A stretch of DNA of 64,000 nt from Pseudonocardia benzenivorans CB1190. Its GTDB lineage: Bacteria; Actinomycetota; Actinomycetes; Mycobacteriales; Pseudonocardiaceae. This document shows, one piece after another, positions 7,811-15,962 of the stretch (positions are counted from its first letter, which is position 1; each line of letters starts with the position of its first letter). The position numbers were made by a program, and so were the translations under genes. The notes beneath the pieces are model-generated. The model saw only the letters and a program-made list of their open reading frames with translations, was not told the DNA's origin and did no database searches. The DNA lies in the NCBI RefSeq assembly GCF_000196675.2, contig NC_015312.1:6650501-6714500 (forward strand). The letters run 5' to 3'.

Positions 7811-8257
7811 ATGTCGGGCAACAGGCCGTCGCGTACGTGGGACCGGGCAAGGTCGAGGTCCACGACATCGCGGCCACGGCGCGGGCTCGGCCTCCGAAGC
7901 CCCGGCGACGGTGCTGAACTCGCTCATGGAGATCACCGCGGCCGGTGGTGCGCTCGGCATCCCGGGTCTCTACGTGACCGGCGATCCCGGCGGCATCGAC
8001 GAGGCGGCCGAGGTCGGGTCGCTCCCGCTGTCGCTGCGCACGGGCTGGGCGAAGTCGCTGTCGTTCACCACCGGCCAGTGCCCCGTCATGCGCTACAACC
8101 TCGGCCTGATGAAGGCGATCCTGCACGACCGTGTGCAGATCGCGAAGGCGGTGAACGCCACCGTGATCTCGCTCGCGCGCCCCGCGGCTACCAGGAGTTC
8201 GACAAGGGCGCGGCGCGCAAGTACGTCATCGACCCGCACGGCACGCTGGCGGCCTGA
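7811..8257 (+). pseudogene. Remnant of glutathione-independent formaldehyde dehydrogenase
   Basis: The AAGGAG site (7800-7805) and ATG 7811 are intact and begin MSGN. The family N-terminus (VAYVGPGKVEVHDIA) appears only after a frameshift near 7826. The reading then jumps directly to the C-terminal region (NSLMEITAAGGALGIPG, YVTGDPGGIDEAAE, TGQCPVMRYNLGLMKAILH, VQIAKAVNATVISL). A second frameshift near 8175 leads to GYQEFDKGAARKYVIDPHG and the stop. About 270 internal residues, including the catalytic zinc and Rossmann core, are deleted. The gene is dead. Confidence 0.8.
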
Positions 8258-8272
8258 CCGCCCTCCGAGACG

Positions 8273-8305
8273 CCCGGACCGTGGGCACACCGGCCACGGT
8301 CCGGG
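8273..8305. terminator. 12-bp stem between converging genes
   Basis: CCCGGACCGTGG (8273-8284) pairs perfectly with CCACGGTCCGGG (8294-8305) over a 9-base loop. It lies between the end of the formaldehyde dehydrogenase remnant and the end of the PIG-L gene, so it could terminate transcription from both sides. Confidence 0.7.
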
Positions 8306-8311
8306 TCCGGG

Positions 8312-9037
8312 TCACACCGCGATGAGCTCGAACGTCGTCGCGAACCGGGCGCCGGGCAGGTGCTCGGCGGCGGCGGCCGCGTGCCCGCGCAGGAACGAGC
8401 CCGGGTCGGCCATCTCGCCGTCGAGCGCCGCCAGGTACGCGCGGTGCGCGGTCAGCGAGGCGATCCCGCGGTCGAGATGGTCGTCGACGGCCACGCCGTG
8501 GCCGCTCAGGGGCGACCCGGCGACCGCCACCCAGCGCACCCCGCTCCAGGGCTCGCCCAGCTCCGGGAAGAGCCAGCGGTTGGCGGCGTCGCGCACCGCG
8601 TCGACGCAGGCGCGGCCGACCGCGATGTGGTCGGCCATGTTGCGACCGCCCCCGCCGAACCACGTCTCGTGGAAGTTCCCCGTGACGACGAGCTCCGGGC
8701 GGTGCCGGCGGATCGCGGCCGCGATGTCGCGGCGCAGCGGGATGCCGTACTCGATGAGGCCGTCGGGGTGGCCGTCGAGGAACTCCACGACGGAGACGCC
8801 GACCTCGGCCGCCGCGGCCCGCTGCTCCGCCTCGCGCAGCGGCCCGCACTCGGCCGGCGGCAGGGTGTCGATCCCCGCCTCGCCACGGCAGGCGAGCAGG
8901 TAGGCGACGTCGCGGCCCTCGTCGGTCCACCGGGCGATCGCCGACGACGCGCCGTACTCCAGGTCGTCGGGATGGGCGACGACGGCCAGCCCGCGGGTCC
9001 AGTCCCCGGGCATCGGCTCCAGCGACGGCGCGGTCAT
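8312..9037 (-). CDS. PIG-L family N-acetylglucosaminyl-type deacetylase
   Basis: 241-aa zinc-dependent deacetylase-like protein. AHPDDLEYGA (the AHPDD metal motif, near residue 21), then HETWFGGGGRNMADHIAVG supply the expected His/Asp ligands. Relatives include MshB and Mca of mycothiol metabolism and LmbE-like enzymes. The length is shorter than MshB. The ATG at 9037 overlaps the stop of the NYN-domain gene by 4 bases. The substrate cannot be read from the sequence. Confidence 0.85.
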   Translation of the reverse strand: MTAPSLEPMPGDWTRGLAVVAHPDDLEYGASSAIARWTDEGRDVAYLLACRGEAGIDTLPPAECGPLREAEQRAAAAEVGVSVVEFLDGHPDGLIEYGIPLRRDIAAAIRRHRPELVVTGNFHETWFGGGGRNMADHIAVGRACVDAVRDAANRWLFPELGEPWSGVRWVAVAGSPLSGHGVAVDDHLDRGIASLTAHRAYLAALDGEMADPGSFLRGHAAAAAEHLPGARFATTFELIAV

Positions 9038-10137
9038 GCGACACGCAGCCGGTGGTCGGCGAGGTCGTCGTCCCATTCCATCGCGACGAGCCCGCGGGCC
9101 CTGGCCGCCTTGGCGAACGACAGGAAGCTGTTGAAGCCGTGGCGCTTCTCGCTGAAGTCCGGCACCCGCTTGCGCATCTGATCCTTCAGCCCGCTCAGCT
9201 GCACCCCGCCCGGGCCTGCGAGCTCGCGCACGACGTCGACGAGCAGGGCGAACGCATCGTCGTCGGCGGAGCCGTCCTCCGGAAAGGTCACCTCGGGGTC
9301 GCCCTGCGCGCTGCCCTCGCGCAGCTCGACCACCCGCTCGCCCTGCAGGTGGCGCAGCAGCTCGCCGAAGCCCCGGAACCCGTGGTCGCCCTCGTCGAAC
9401 GTCGGGTCCTTGCGCAGGATCGCGCGCTTGAGGCGCGAGGCGAGCACCGGGCCGTCGGTGTGGCGCTGCAGACCGGCGAGCGTGCTCGCGACCAGCCTGC
9501 CGACGTCGCCGTCGGCGGTGCTGCCCACGGGCTCGTCGGGGGCCGGGTCCGGCGGGTCCGGCTCGGTCACGACGACGACCGGGTCGGGCGCGGGCGTCGT
9601 CGGGGCGGGCTCGTGCCGGTCGGCCGGTCGACGGGGGCGGCGGACCGGGGGGCGCGCGTCGACGCCGGGGAGGCGGTCGTAGAACAGGAACTCGTCGCAG
9701 GCGGGCGGGAGCAGCGCCGACGTCGACGACTGGACGCCGATCCCGATCACCCGCTTGTCCATCTCGCGCAGCTTGTGCACCAGTGGGGTGAAGTCCGAGT
9801 CGCCGGTGCCGATGGCGAACGTGGTGACGAAACCGCGCTCGTAGGCCAGCTCGATGGCGTCGACGGCGAGCTTGATGTCGGCGGCGTTCTTGCGGGATCC
9901 TCCGAGCCGCTGCGGGATCTCGATCAGCTCGACCTGCGCCCGGGCAAGCAACCGCCGGTCGTCGTCGAAGTACGACCAGTCGGCGTAGGCCCGGCGGGCG
10001 ACGACCCGGCCGCGTTCGGCCAGCGCGTCGGCGATCGGCCCGAAGTCGAAGGGACTGACCCCGAGTCCCTCCCGGGCGCCGATCGCGAGGTTCTCGTAGT
10101 CGAGGAACAGGGCGATGCGTTCGTCGTCGCTGATCAT
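9034..10137 (-). CDS. NYN-domain ribonuclease with two OST-HTH/LOTUS domains
   Basis: 367-aa protein. Residues 1-150 form a PIN-like NYN nuclease domain with FLDYENL (D13, N16), the KNAADIKLAVDA acidic helix and GTGDSDFTPLV. A proline-rich, disordered linker spans about 165-215. Two OST-HTH-like RNA-binding modules follow (about 220-285 and 305-365), each with a phenylalanine-glycine turn such as DHGFRGFGELL and RHGFNSFLSF. The architecture implies sequence-guided RNA cleavage or decay. It is translationally coupled to the PIG-L gene downstream. Confidence 0.85.
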   Translation of the reverse strand: MISDDERIALFLDYENLAIGAREGLGVSPFDFGPIADALAERGRVVARRAYADWSYFDDDRRLLARAQVELIEIPQRLGGSRKNAADIKLAVDAIELAYERGFVTTFAIGTGDSDFTPLVHKLREMDKRVIGIGVQSSTSALLPPACDEFLFYDRLPGVDARPPVRRPRRPADRHEPAPTTPAPDPVVVVTEPDPPDPAPDEPVGSTADGDVGRLVASTLAGLQRHTDGPVLASRLKRAILRKDPTFDEGDHGFRGFGELLRHLQGERVVELREGSAQGDPEVTFPEDGSADDDAFALLVDVVRELAGPGGVQLSGLKDQMRKRVPDFSEKRHGFNSFLSFAKAARARGLVAMEWDDDLADHRLRVA

Positions 10138-10192
10138 CGTCGGCCCCCTGTGGTGCTGGTGCCGCGCAGCCTATTGGGGGGCCGTCGGCGGG

Positions 10193-10651
10193 CTACCGGC
10201 CGTCCCCGGTCGGGTACGTCGCGGTCCGGACGAACCGCACCTCGGCGGGCGGCACCTCGCGGCCCTCGTCGTCGACGAATCCGACGTGCACGGGCCGGCC
10301 GTCGGCGGTGCGGCGCAGGATGGTCGGGCCGGGCGGATAGGGGCGGTGCTCGTCGCCCCACTGCTGCAGCGCACCGAGCACCACCTGCAGCTCCGCGCCC
10401 GCCGGCGTGAGGTGGTAGCTGTCGCGGACGCGTGCCCCGGGCTCGCGGTAGGGCTGCTTCTCCAGCACACCCGCGTCGACGAGCGTGGCGAGCCGGTTGC
10501 TGAGCACGTCCGGCGCGATCCCGAGCACCGCGCGGAAGTCGGCGAACCGGGTGGTCCCCGAGAGCGCCTCCCGCAGGATCAGGAACGTCCAGCGCTCCCC
10601 CAGGACCTCGAGCGAGCGCGCGATCGAGCACGTCTGCTGCGTCACGGCCAT
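10193..10651 (-). CDS. HxlR-family transcriptional regulator
   Basis: 152-aa winged-helix protein. CSIARSLEVLGERWTFLILRE and GTTRFADFRAVLGIAPDVLSNRL followed by LVDAGVLEKQPYREPG form the HxlR HTH. C8 matches the conserved N-terminal cysteine that many HxlR proteins use for redox or aldehyde sensing. A C-terminal tail of about 50 residues is additional to the minimal domain. Divergent from an SDR gene with an 83-base AT-rich intergenic region; it probably controls that gene and itself. Confidence 0.85.
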   Translation of the reverse strand: MAVTQQTCSIARSLEVLGERWTFLILREALSGTTRFADFRAVLGIAPDVLSNRLATLVDAGVLEKQPYREPGARVRDSYHLTPAGAELQVVLGALQQWGDEHRPYPPGPTILRRTADGRPVHVGFVDDEGREVPPAEVRFVRTATYPTGDGR

Positions 10652-10673
10652 GCCACGAGTCTACGCACCTGAG

Positions 10674-10702
10674 TTGGCATTTGCTATTCAGACTGCTAGC
10701 TT
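10674..10702 (+). promoter_or_regulatory. Promoter of the SDR gene between HxlR and SDR
   Basis: TTGGCA (10674-10679) and TAGCTT (10697-10702) with 17-base spacing fit a sigma-70-type promoter directed at the SDR gene starting at 10735. The stretch 10670-10725 is markedly AT-rich compared with the surroundings. The HxlR gene reads the other way from 10651, so an operator for it should lie here. Confidence 0.45.
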
Positions 10703-10734
10703 GGAATTACCTACTCAACTGCCGGGAGACACCG

Positions 10735-11436
10735 ATGGAGATCCGGAACGCGGTCGCGCTGGTCACGGGGGCCAACCGGGGCCTGGGCCGACACCTCGCC
10801 GCCGACCTGCTGGAACGCGGCGCGAAGGTGTACGCGGCCGCCCGCAACCCCGGGGCGGTCGACCTGCCGGGCGCCGTCCCGCTGGCGCTCGACATCACCG
10901 ACCCGGACGCCGTCGCGGCCGCCGTCGCCGCGGCGGGTGACGTCACCCTGCTGGTCAACAACGCAGGCAGCTCGACGGGCGCGGGCCTGCTCGACGGCGA
11001 CCTCGCCGACATCCGGCTGGAGATGGAGACCCACTACTTCGGCACGCTCGGCATGGTCCGCGCCTTCGCCCCGGTCATCGAGGCGAACGGCGGCGGCGGC
11101 ATCCTCGATGTCCTGTCGGTGCTGTCGTGGGTCCACCCGGTCCCGTCCGCCGCCTACACCGCGGCCAAGGCCGCGGCCTGGGCACTGACCGACGCGGTGC
11201 GCCTCGAGCTGGCCCCCAAGGGCATCGTGACGACGGCGCTGCACGTCGGCTACATGGACACCGACATGGCCGCCCACGTCGACGGCCCCAAGAGCGACCC
11301 GGTGATCGTGGCCAAGCAGGCGCTGGACGCCGTGGCCGCCGGCGAGTACGAGGTGCTCGCCGACGAGCTCAGCAACCGGGTGCGCGCCGGCCTGGCCGGT
11401 GGTGTGGCCGCGCTCTACCCGCAGCTCGCGGGCTGA
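10735..11436 (+). CDS. Short-chain dehydrogenase/reductase
   Basis: 233-aa NAD(P)-dependent SDR. VALVTGANRGLGRHLA is the cofactor-binding TGxxxGxG motif, LVNNAGSS follows, and the catalytic Ser and Tyr-x-x-x-Lys appear as VLSWVHPVPSAAYTAAKAA. ATG 10735 is preceded by GGGAG at the right distance; upstream in-frame codons lie in the promoter and are rejected. It probably oxidises or reduces an aldehyde or alcohol under control of the divergent HxlR regulator. Confidence 0.85.
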   Translation: MEIRNAVALVTGANRGLGRHLAADLLERGAKVYAAARNPGAVDLPGAVPLALDITDPDAVAAAVAAAGDVTLLVNNAGSSTGAGLLDGDLADIRLEMETHYFGTLGMVRAFAPVIEANGGGGILDVLSVLSWVHPVPSAAYTAAKAAAWALTDAVRLELAPKGIVTTALHVGYMDTDMAAHVDGPKSDPVIVAKQALDAVAAGEYEVLADELSNRVRAGLAGGVAALYPQLAG

Positions 11437-11442
11437 CCCGGG

Positions 11443-14241
11443 TCAGGGTCCCAGCAGCCGGGTCGCGGCGGCGACGAGCTCGGCCCGCCGCTGCGACCCG
11501 GTCTTGGCGAGCAGCCGTTCCACGTGCTTCTCCACGGTCCTCGGCGACAGGAAGAGCCGTTCCGCGATCTCACGGTTGCCGCAGCCCTCGGCGACGAGCA
11601 GCAGGACGTCGGTCTCGCGGCTCGTGACGCCCAGCGCGCGCAGCGGCTGCGGCACCTCGGCGTCGCCGCGGCCGCGCCGCGGTACCGCCACCCCGGCGCG
11701 GCGCATGATGCCGCGCAGGGCCGCCGCCGACCGGTCCAGCCCACGGGCCTCCAGCACCGGCAGGTCCTGAGCGGCCCACACCGCCGGGTCGCCCCAGCCG
11801 TCGGCCAGTGCCGCACCGGCGACGATCCGTCTGGCCTGCAGGCGGAACCAGCCCACGGGCACCGGTTCGCGCAGGATCGCGTCCGCGTCGTCGAAGGCCG
11901 CGACGGCGGCGCGCGCGTTCCCCGCCCGGCCCAGGACGACGGCGTCGGCGAACCGCGCCAGCCCCCGGTTCCAGCGGTTCGTGATCGGGTCGGGCGGCCC
12001 CGGGGGTCGGGCCGGGTCGAGCGCGGTGCGCACCAGCAGCCAGCAGCCGACGACCGGCGACCCGGTGACCTCGTTCGGCCGGGCCGCGAACGAGGCCATC
12101 GCCTCGTCGAGCAGCGCGAGGGCCCGGGTGTCGTCGGCGGCCGCGATGGCGCGGTAGGCGCGGGCGCCCGACACCTCGCCGCGCAGGTGGGTGTCGTCGG
12201 GCGCGAGTGCGAGCGCCTCGTCGAGCCAGGCGTCGGACGTCGCGCGGTCGGCGAGGTAGTCGTGGGCGACCGCGCCGAGCACGAGCCCCTTCGGCAGGGT
12301 CGCCAGCCGGAACCGGCGCGACGCCGCGATGCAGCGCTCCGCCGCCGCGACGGCGGCCTCGGCCTCCCACCGCGAGTTGTGGATCGCCGCCGCCTGCAGG
12401 TCGAGCACCGCGACGACGCCGACGTCGCCCAGCGCGGCGGCGCGCGCCCGTGCCTCGGAGAGCCGGTCGACGCGCAGGCTCTCCTGGACGTCCCCGATCG
12501 CGAGCTCCTCGGCCGCGCGCGCAGCTGCCACCGGTAGCCCCGCCGCCTCGGCCGTGCGCCGGGCCCGGGTGAACAGCTCCTCGGCCGCGGCCGGGTCGTC
12601 CCGACGGGCGATCCGGCCCAGCACCGTCAGCGCCGCGCACCGCACGTCCGGGGCCGCGTCCGCACCGTCGAGGGCCTCGTGGGCGAGCCGTCGGGCGTCG
12701 TCGAACCGCGAGTCGTCGAGCGCGACCCGGGCGCCGGTCGCCGCGATCTGCAACCGCAGCTCCGGGTCGGACGTGAGCCGCCGGGCCCGGTCGAGGTGCT
12801 GCTCGGCGGCGGCCCAGTCGCCCGCCGTCGTGTGGGCCTCGGCCAGCCGCAGCTCCGCCGTCGCGACCCGCGCCGCGGCGGCCCCGTCGGCGCGCAGGCG
12901 GTCGATCATCCGGGTCGTCACGACGACCGCCGCCGCGGTCTTGCCGGCGAGCACGAGCGTGCGGGACAGCAGCTCGTCGATCTCGGTGCTGTCCTCCCCG
13001 GCGAGCTCGCGCGCGCGTCCGAGCACCGACTCGGCCGACCCCAGCGCGCCGCGGGCAAGGTTGCGGCGCCCCGCCTCGACCAGCACGGCCGCGGCCCGGG
13101 CCGTGTCGCCACCGCGCAACGCCAGGTCGGCCGCGACGTCGCACCACGTCCCTTCCAGCCCCGGGTGCGCGGCCTCGACCGCCGTCAACGCCCGCCGTGC
13201 CAGCTCGGCCCGGTCGGGCGGCAGCATCGCGGCGAGCACGGCGTCGCGGCCGAGGGCATGGTGGAACCGGAACCCGTCGTCGCGGGTGGTCTCGACGATC
13301 CCGGCCCCCACCGCGGCGCGCAGGGCGTCCGCGACGTCGGCGTCCGGGAGGGCGGTGACCGCCGGCAGCAGCCGCCAGTCGAACCGCTCGCCCAGCACCG
13401 CGGCCGCGTCGAGGCACCGGCGGGCCGGCGCGGGGAGCGTCGCGACGCGGCCCGCGAGCAGGTCGGCGAGGCCGTCGGGGACGTGCGAGCCGGGGTCCTC
13501 CGCGGCGAGCAGCTCCTCGACGAACAGCGGGACGCCCCCGGCGCGACCGTCGAGGACGGCGGCGAGATCGGCGCCGACGTCGGCCCGGCAGGCCCGGGCC
13601 ATCTCCGCGACCTCGTCGGCGTCGAGCGGGCCCAGCCGGTGCACGGTGGCCGCGCCTCGTGCTGCGAGCGACCTGACCAGCGCGGACGCCGGGCCGGGGT
13701 CGTCGCGGGTCGTCACGACGAGCAGCACGCGCTCCCCCGCCAGGTTGTCGGCGACGTACTCGAGCACCGCGAGGGTCTCCGCGTCCGACCAGTGCAGGTC
13801 CTCGATGACGAGCAACAGCCCGGTGTCGGCGGCGAGCGCCGCGAGCAGCCGCAGCACCGCCTCCCCCAGGACGACGAGCGAGTCGTCGGCGCGCTCGGCC
13901 TCCCGCCACTGCGGGACCAACCTGCCGAGTGCGGGACGGAACGGGGCCAGCGCGGGGTCGTCCGGCTCCGGACGACGGCGCAGCCCGCCGAGCAGGGCCT
14001 CGGCCAGCGGCCGGAACGCGGTGCCCGCGCCCGCCTCGACCGCGCGGCCGACGAGCACCGGCACCTGCCACGCGCGGGCAGCCGCCGCGGCCTCGCGCGC
14101 CAACCGGGACTTGCCGATCCCGGGCCTGCCGCTCAGCACGACCGTCGACCCGCGTGCCAGCCGCGCGGCCGCGAGCGACGAGCGCAGCGCGGTCAGCTCC
14201 GCCCGGCGGCCCACGATCGTGGGACACCGCACGGCCGCCAT
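11443..14241 (-). CDS. Large LuxR-family ATPase transcriptional regulator (LAL type)
   Basis: 932-aa regulator. The N-terminal AAA/NB-ARC-like ATPase has Walker A GRPGIGKS (around residue 40) and Walker B LLLVIEDLHWSD. A long alanine-rich TPR-like middle follows, and the C-terminal LuxR HTH ends the protein (LGVTSRETDVLLLVAEG, NREIAERLFLSPRTVEKHV). Such proteins are usually ATP- and ligand-dependent activators. ATG 14241 begins MAAVRCPTIVGRRAEL, the expected family start. It is divergent from the cupin gene across 138 bases, making that gene a likely target. Confidence 0.9.
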   Translation of the reverse strand: MAAVRCPTIVGRRAELTALRSSLAAARLARGSTVVLSGRPGIGKSRLAREAAAAARAWQVPVLVGRAVEAGAGTAFRPLAEALLGGLRRRPEPDDPALAPFRPALGRLVPQWREAERADDSLVVLGEAVLRLLAALAADTGLLLVIEDLHWSDAETLAVLEYVADNLAGERVLLVVTTRDDPGPASALVRSLAARGAATVHRLGPLDADEVAEMARACRADVGADLAAVLDGRAGGVPLFVEELLAAEDPGSHVPDGLADLLAGRVATLPAPARRCLDAAAVLGERFDWRLLPAVTALPDADVADALRAAVGAGIVETTRDDGFRFHHALGRDAVLAAMLPPDRAELARRALTAVEAAHPGLEGTWCDVAADLALRGGDTARAAAVLVEAGRRNLARGALGSAESVLGRARELAGEDSTEIDELLSRTLVLAGKTAAAVVVTTRMIDRLRADGAAAARVATAELRLAEAHTTAGDWAAAEQHLDRARRLTSDPELRLQIAATGARVALDDSRFDDARRLAHEALDGADAAPDVRCAALTVLGRIARRDDPAAAEELFTRARRTAEAAGLPVAAARAAEELAIGDVQESLRVDRLSEARARAAALGDVGVVAVLDLQAAAIHNSRWEAEAAVAAAERCIAASRRFRLATLPKGLVLGAVAHDYLADRATSDAWLDEALALAPDDTHLRGEVSGARAYRAIAAADDTRALALLDEAMASFAARPNEVTGSPVVGCWLLVRTALDPARPPGPPDPITNRWNRGLARFADAVVLGRAGNARAAVAAFDDADAILREPVPVGWFRLQARRIVAGAALADGWGDPAVWAAQDLPVLEARGLDRSAAALRGIMRRAGVAVPRRGRGDAEVPQPLRALGVTSRETDVLLLVAEGCGNREIAERLFLSPRTVEKHVERLLAKTGSQRRAELVAAATRLLGP

Positions 14242-14379
14242 GACACGGAGCGTAGAACGGCCCTGGCCGCGGGGATACGTACCCGTACGGACGCAAAGTA
14301 CGTGTCCGTCCCGATGGCCCGGGGCCGCGGGCGGGACAGGCTTCTCCCACGTCAGCAGGAGCGACCCGAGGAGACCGCG

Positions 14380-14886
14380 ATGAGCTCGCCGACCACCACC
14401 CGTCCCTACCACCTCGCCGAGGGCGAGGGGCCCGCGCTGTGGCACCTGGGCGCGCTGCTCACCTTCAAGGCCACGAGCGCGAACACCGGGGGCCGGCTCT
14501 GGGCGCAGGAGGCCTACGGCGCGCGCGGCTACGCGCCGCCCGTCCACAAGCACACCCGCGAGGACGAGGCGTTCTACGTCCTCGACGGCGAGCTCACCCT
14601 CTACGTCGGCGACGACGTGATCGTCGCGCGGCCCGGCGACTTCGCCTGGGCGCCGCGCGACGTGCCGCACACGTTCTGCGTCGAGTCGGAGACCGCGAAG
14701 TTCCTCGCGTTCTCCACCGACGGCGGCATGGACAGGTTCTTCTTCGCGACGGGCGAGCCCGCCGGCGCGCTCACGCTCCCACCCCCGCCGCAGGGCCCAC
14801 CGGACGTCGAGGCGCTCGTCGCGGCGATGGCGGAGTACGGCGTCGAGATGGTGGGCCCGCCCCCGTCGCCGCGGACCGGCGGCTGA
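14380..14886 (+). CDS. Cupin-domain protein
   Basis: 168-aa single-domain cupin. PPVHKHTREDEAFYVLDGEL is the first cupin motif with metal-binding His, His and Glu; PGDFAWAPRDVPHTF is the second with its His. It resembles small quercetinase-like or sensor cupins. ATG 14380 follows a GAGGAG site at 14368-14373. Divergently placed from the LuxR ATPase regulator and convergent with a dienelactone hydrolase; enzymatic role unknown. Confidence 0.85.
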   Translation: MSSPTTTRPYHLAEGEGPALWHLGALLTFKATSANTGGRLWAQEAYGARGYAPPVHKHTREDEAFYVLDGELTLYVGDDVIVARPGDFAWAPRDVPHTFCVESETAKFLAFSTDGGMDRFFFATGEPAGALTLPPPPQGPPDVEALVAAMAEYGVEMVGPPPSPRTGG

Positions 14887-14907
14887 CCGTCGGTCCGCGG
14901 CGACGGT
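14886..14907. terminator. Short hairpin between converging cupin and hydrolase genes
   Basis: ACCGTCG (14886-14892) and CGACGGT (14901-14907) pair around an 8-base loop in the 28-base gap between convergent stop codons. Only 7 bp, so weaker than the other hairpins in this window. Confidence 0.45.
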
Positions 14908-14914
14908 CAGCGGG

Positions 14915-15658
14915 TCAGCGGCTGAGTGCGGAGCTGTAGAGGGCGTCGAGGGCGGCCCAGTGCCGCTCCTCGGCGTCCTTGTCGTAGGTCGCGTTGTCCG
15001 GCACCGCGAACCCGTGCCCGGCCGGGTAGGTCTCGATCGTGTGCTCGACGCCCGCCTCGGTGAGAGCGGCGTCGAGCCGGTCGAACTGCTCCTGCGGGAA
15101 CGACGCGTCGTCCTGCGCACCGGCGACGTAGACCTTCGCGCGGACGTTGCCCGCGAGCAGGTGCGGGCTCGTCGGGTCGTCGGCCGGCGCGAGCCTGCCG
15201 CCGTGGAACGACGCCGCGGCCGCGACCTTCTCGGGCAGGCTGCCCGCGACGAGCATCGAGATCCGGCCGCCCATGCAGTAGCCGGTGGTGCCCGCACCGT
15301 CGCCCGTCACCTCGGGCCGGGCCAGCAGGAAGTCGAGGTAGGCGCTCGCGTCGGCGACGATCCGCTCGTTGTCCAGGGTGCCCATGAGCTCGAACAGGCG
15401 CGCACGCTCCTCGGCGTCGCCGAAGACCGTCGCGAGGTCGAAGGGCGCGTACCCGGCGTTGCGGTAGTAGACGTCCGGTACCAGCGTCGCGTAGCCCAGC
15501 GACGCCAGCCGGTCGCCCATCCCGGAGAACGTCGGCCGCGCGCCGCCCGCGTCGGGGAACATGACCACCCCCGGCCAGGGCCCGTCGCCCTCGGGCAGGT
15601 GCAGGGTCGCGGCGGCCTCGCCGTCGGCGGTCGGGATCGTGACGTCCAGGCGCGGCAT
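14915..15658 (-). CDS. Dienelactone hydrolase family protein
   Basis: 247-aa alpha/beta hydrolase. The triad is C128 in GYCMGGR, the Asp in GAQDDASFP and the His in PAGHGFAVP. It is distinct in sequence from the hydrolase at 3705-4457. ATG 15658 is preferred because a GGGGGA site lies 8 bases upstream; an ATG six codons earlier (15676) has none. Substrate unknown; probably a lactone or an activated ester in a catabolic route. Confidence 0.85.
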   Translation of the reverse strand: MPRLDVTIPTADGEAAATLHLPEGDGPWPGVVMFPDAGGARPTFSGMGDRLASLGYATLVPDVYYRNAGYAPFDLATVFGDAEERARLFELMGTLDNERIVADASAYLDFLLARPEVTGDGAGTTGYCMGGRISMLVAGSLPEKVAAAASFHGGRLAPADDPTSPHLLAGNVRAKVYVAGAQDDASFPQEQFDRLDAALTEAGVEHTIETYPAGHGFAVPDNATYDKDAEERHWAALDALYSSALSR

Positions 15659-15811
15659 GTGGTGTCCCCCAGTCATCGAAGTCGGCGTCGACAGGGCCAG
15701 TTCTACTCCAGCCCCCGCCCGTGGCCCCAGTGCGTCGCGGCAAGAAAGGGGCGGGCGCCACGGACGGAACCGGGCGCCGGGCCAGGAAACACGCTCACGA
15801 CCCGGCCGCTA

Positions 15812-15906
15812 CCCGAGCGGCCCCGGCACGACCACCAGGTTGCGCCCGTCGGACCGAGCGCAACCTCACCGCTGCCCGACCGGCCCGACACGACAGCCAG
15901 GTTGCG
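15812..15906. repeat. Imperfect ~33-bp direct repeat in a non-coding gap
   Basis: The 304-base gap 15659-15962 holds no gene I can support. Within it, 15812-15844 and 15875-15906 are about 80 percent alike and both end in CCAGGTTGCG. The interval between them contains CAACCT in the reverse sense, so the two units could also form alternative hairpins. The role is unknown; degenerate repeat DNA or a regulatory leader for the gene at 15963 are both possible. Confidence 0.45.
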
Positions 15907-15962
15907 GCCGGTCGTCGCCTCCGGGCGGACGCGCGCGGCCGAACGGATCTAGGCTCGACAGC

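Noticed and set aside
11443..15297. 1284-codon reading of the LuxR regulator
   Set aside because: The upstream 350 codons run antisense through the cupin gene and part of the hydrolase; the family start is at 14241.
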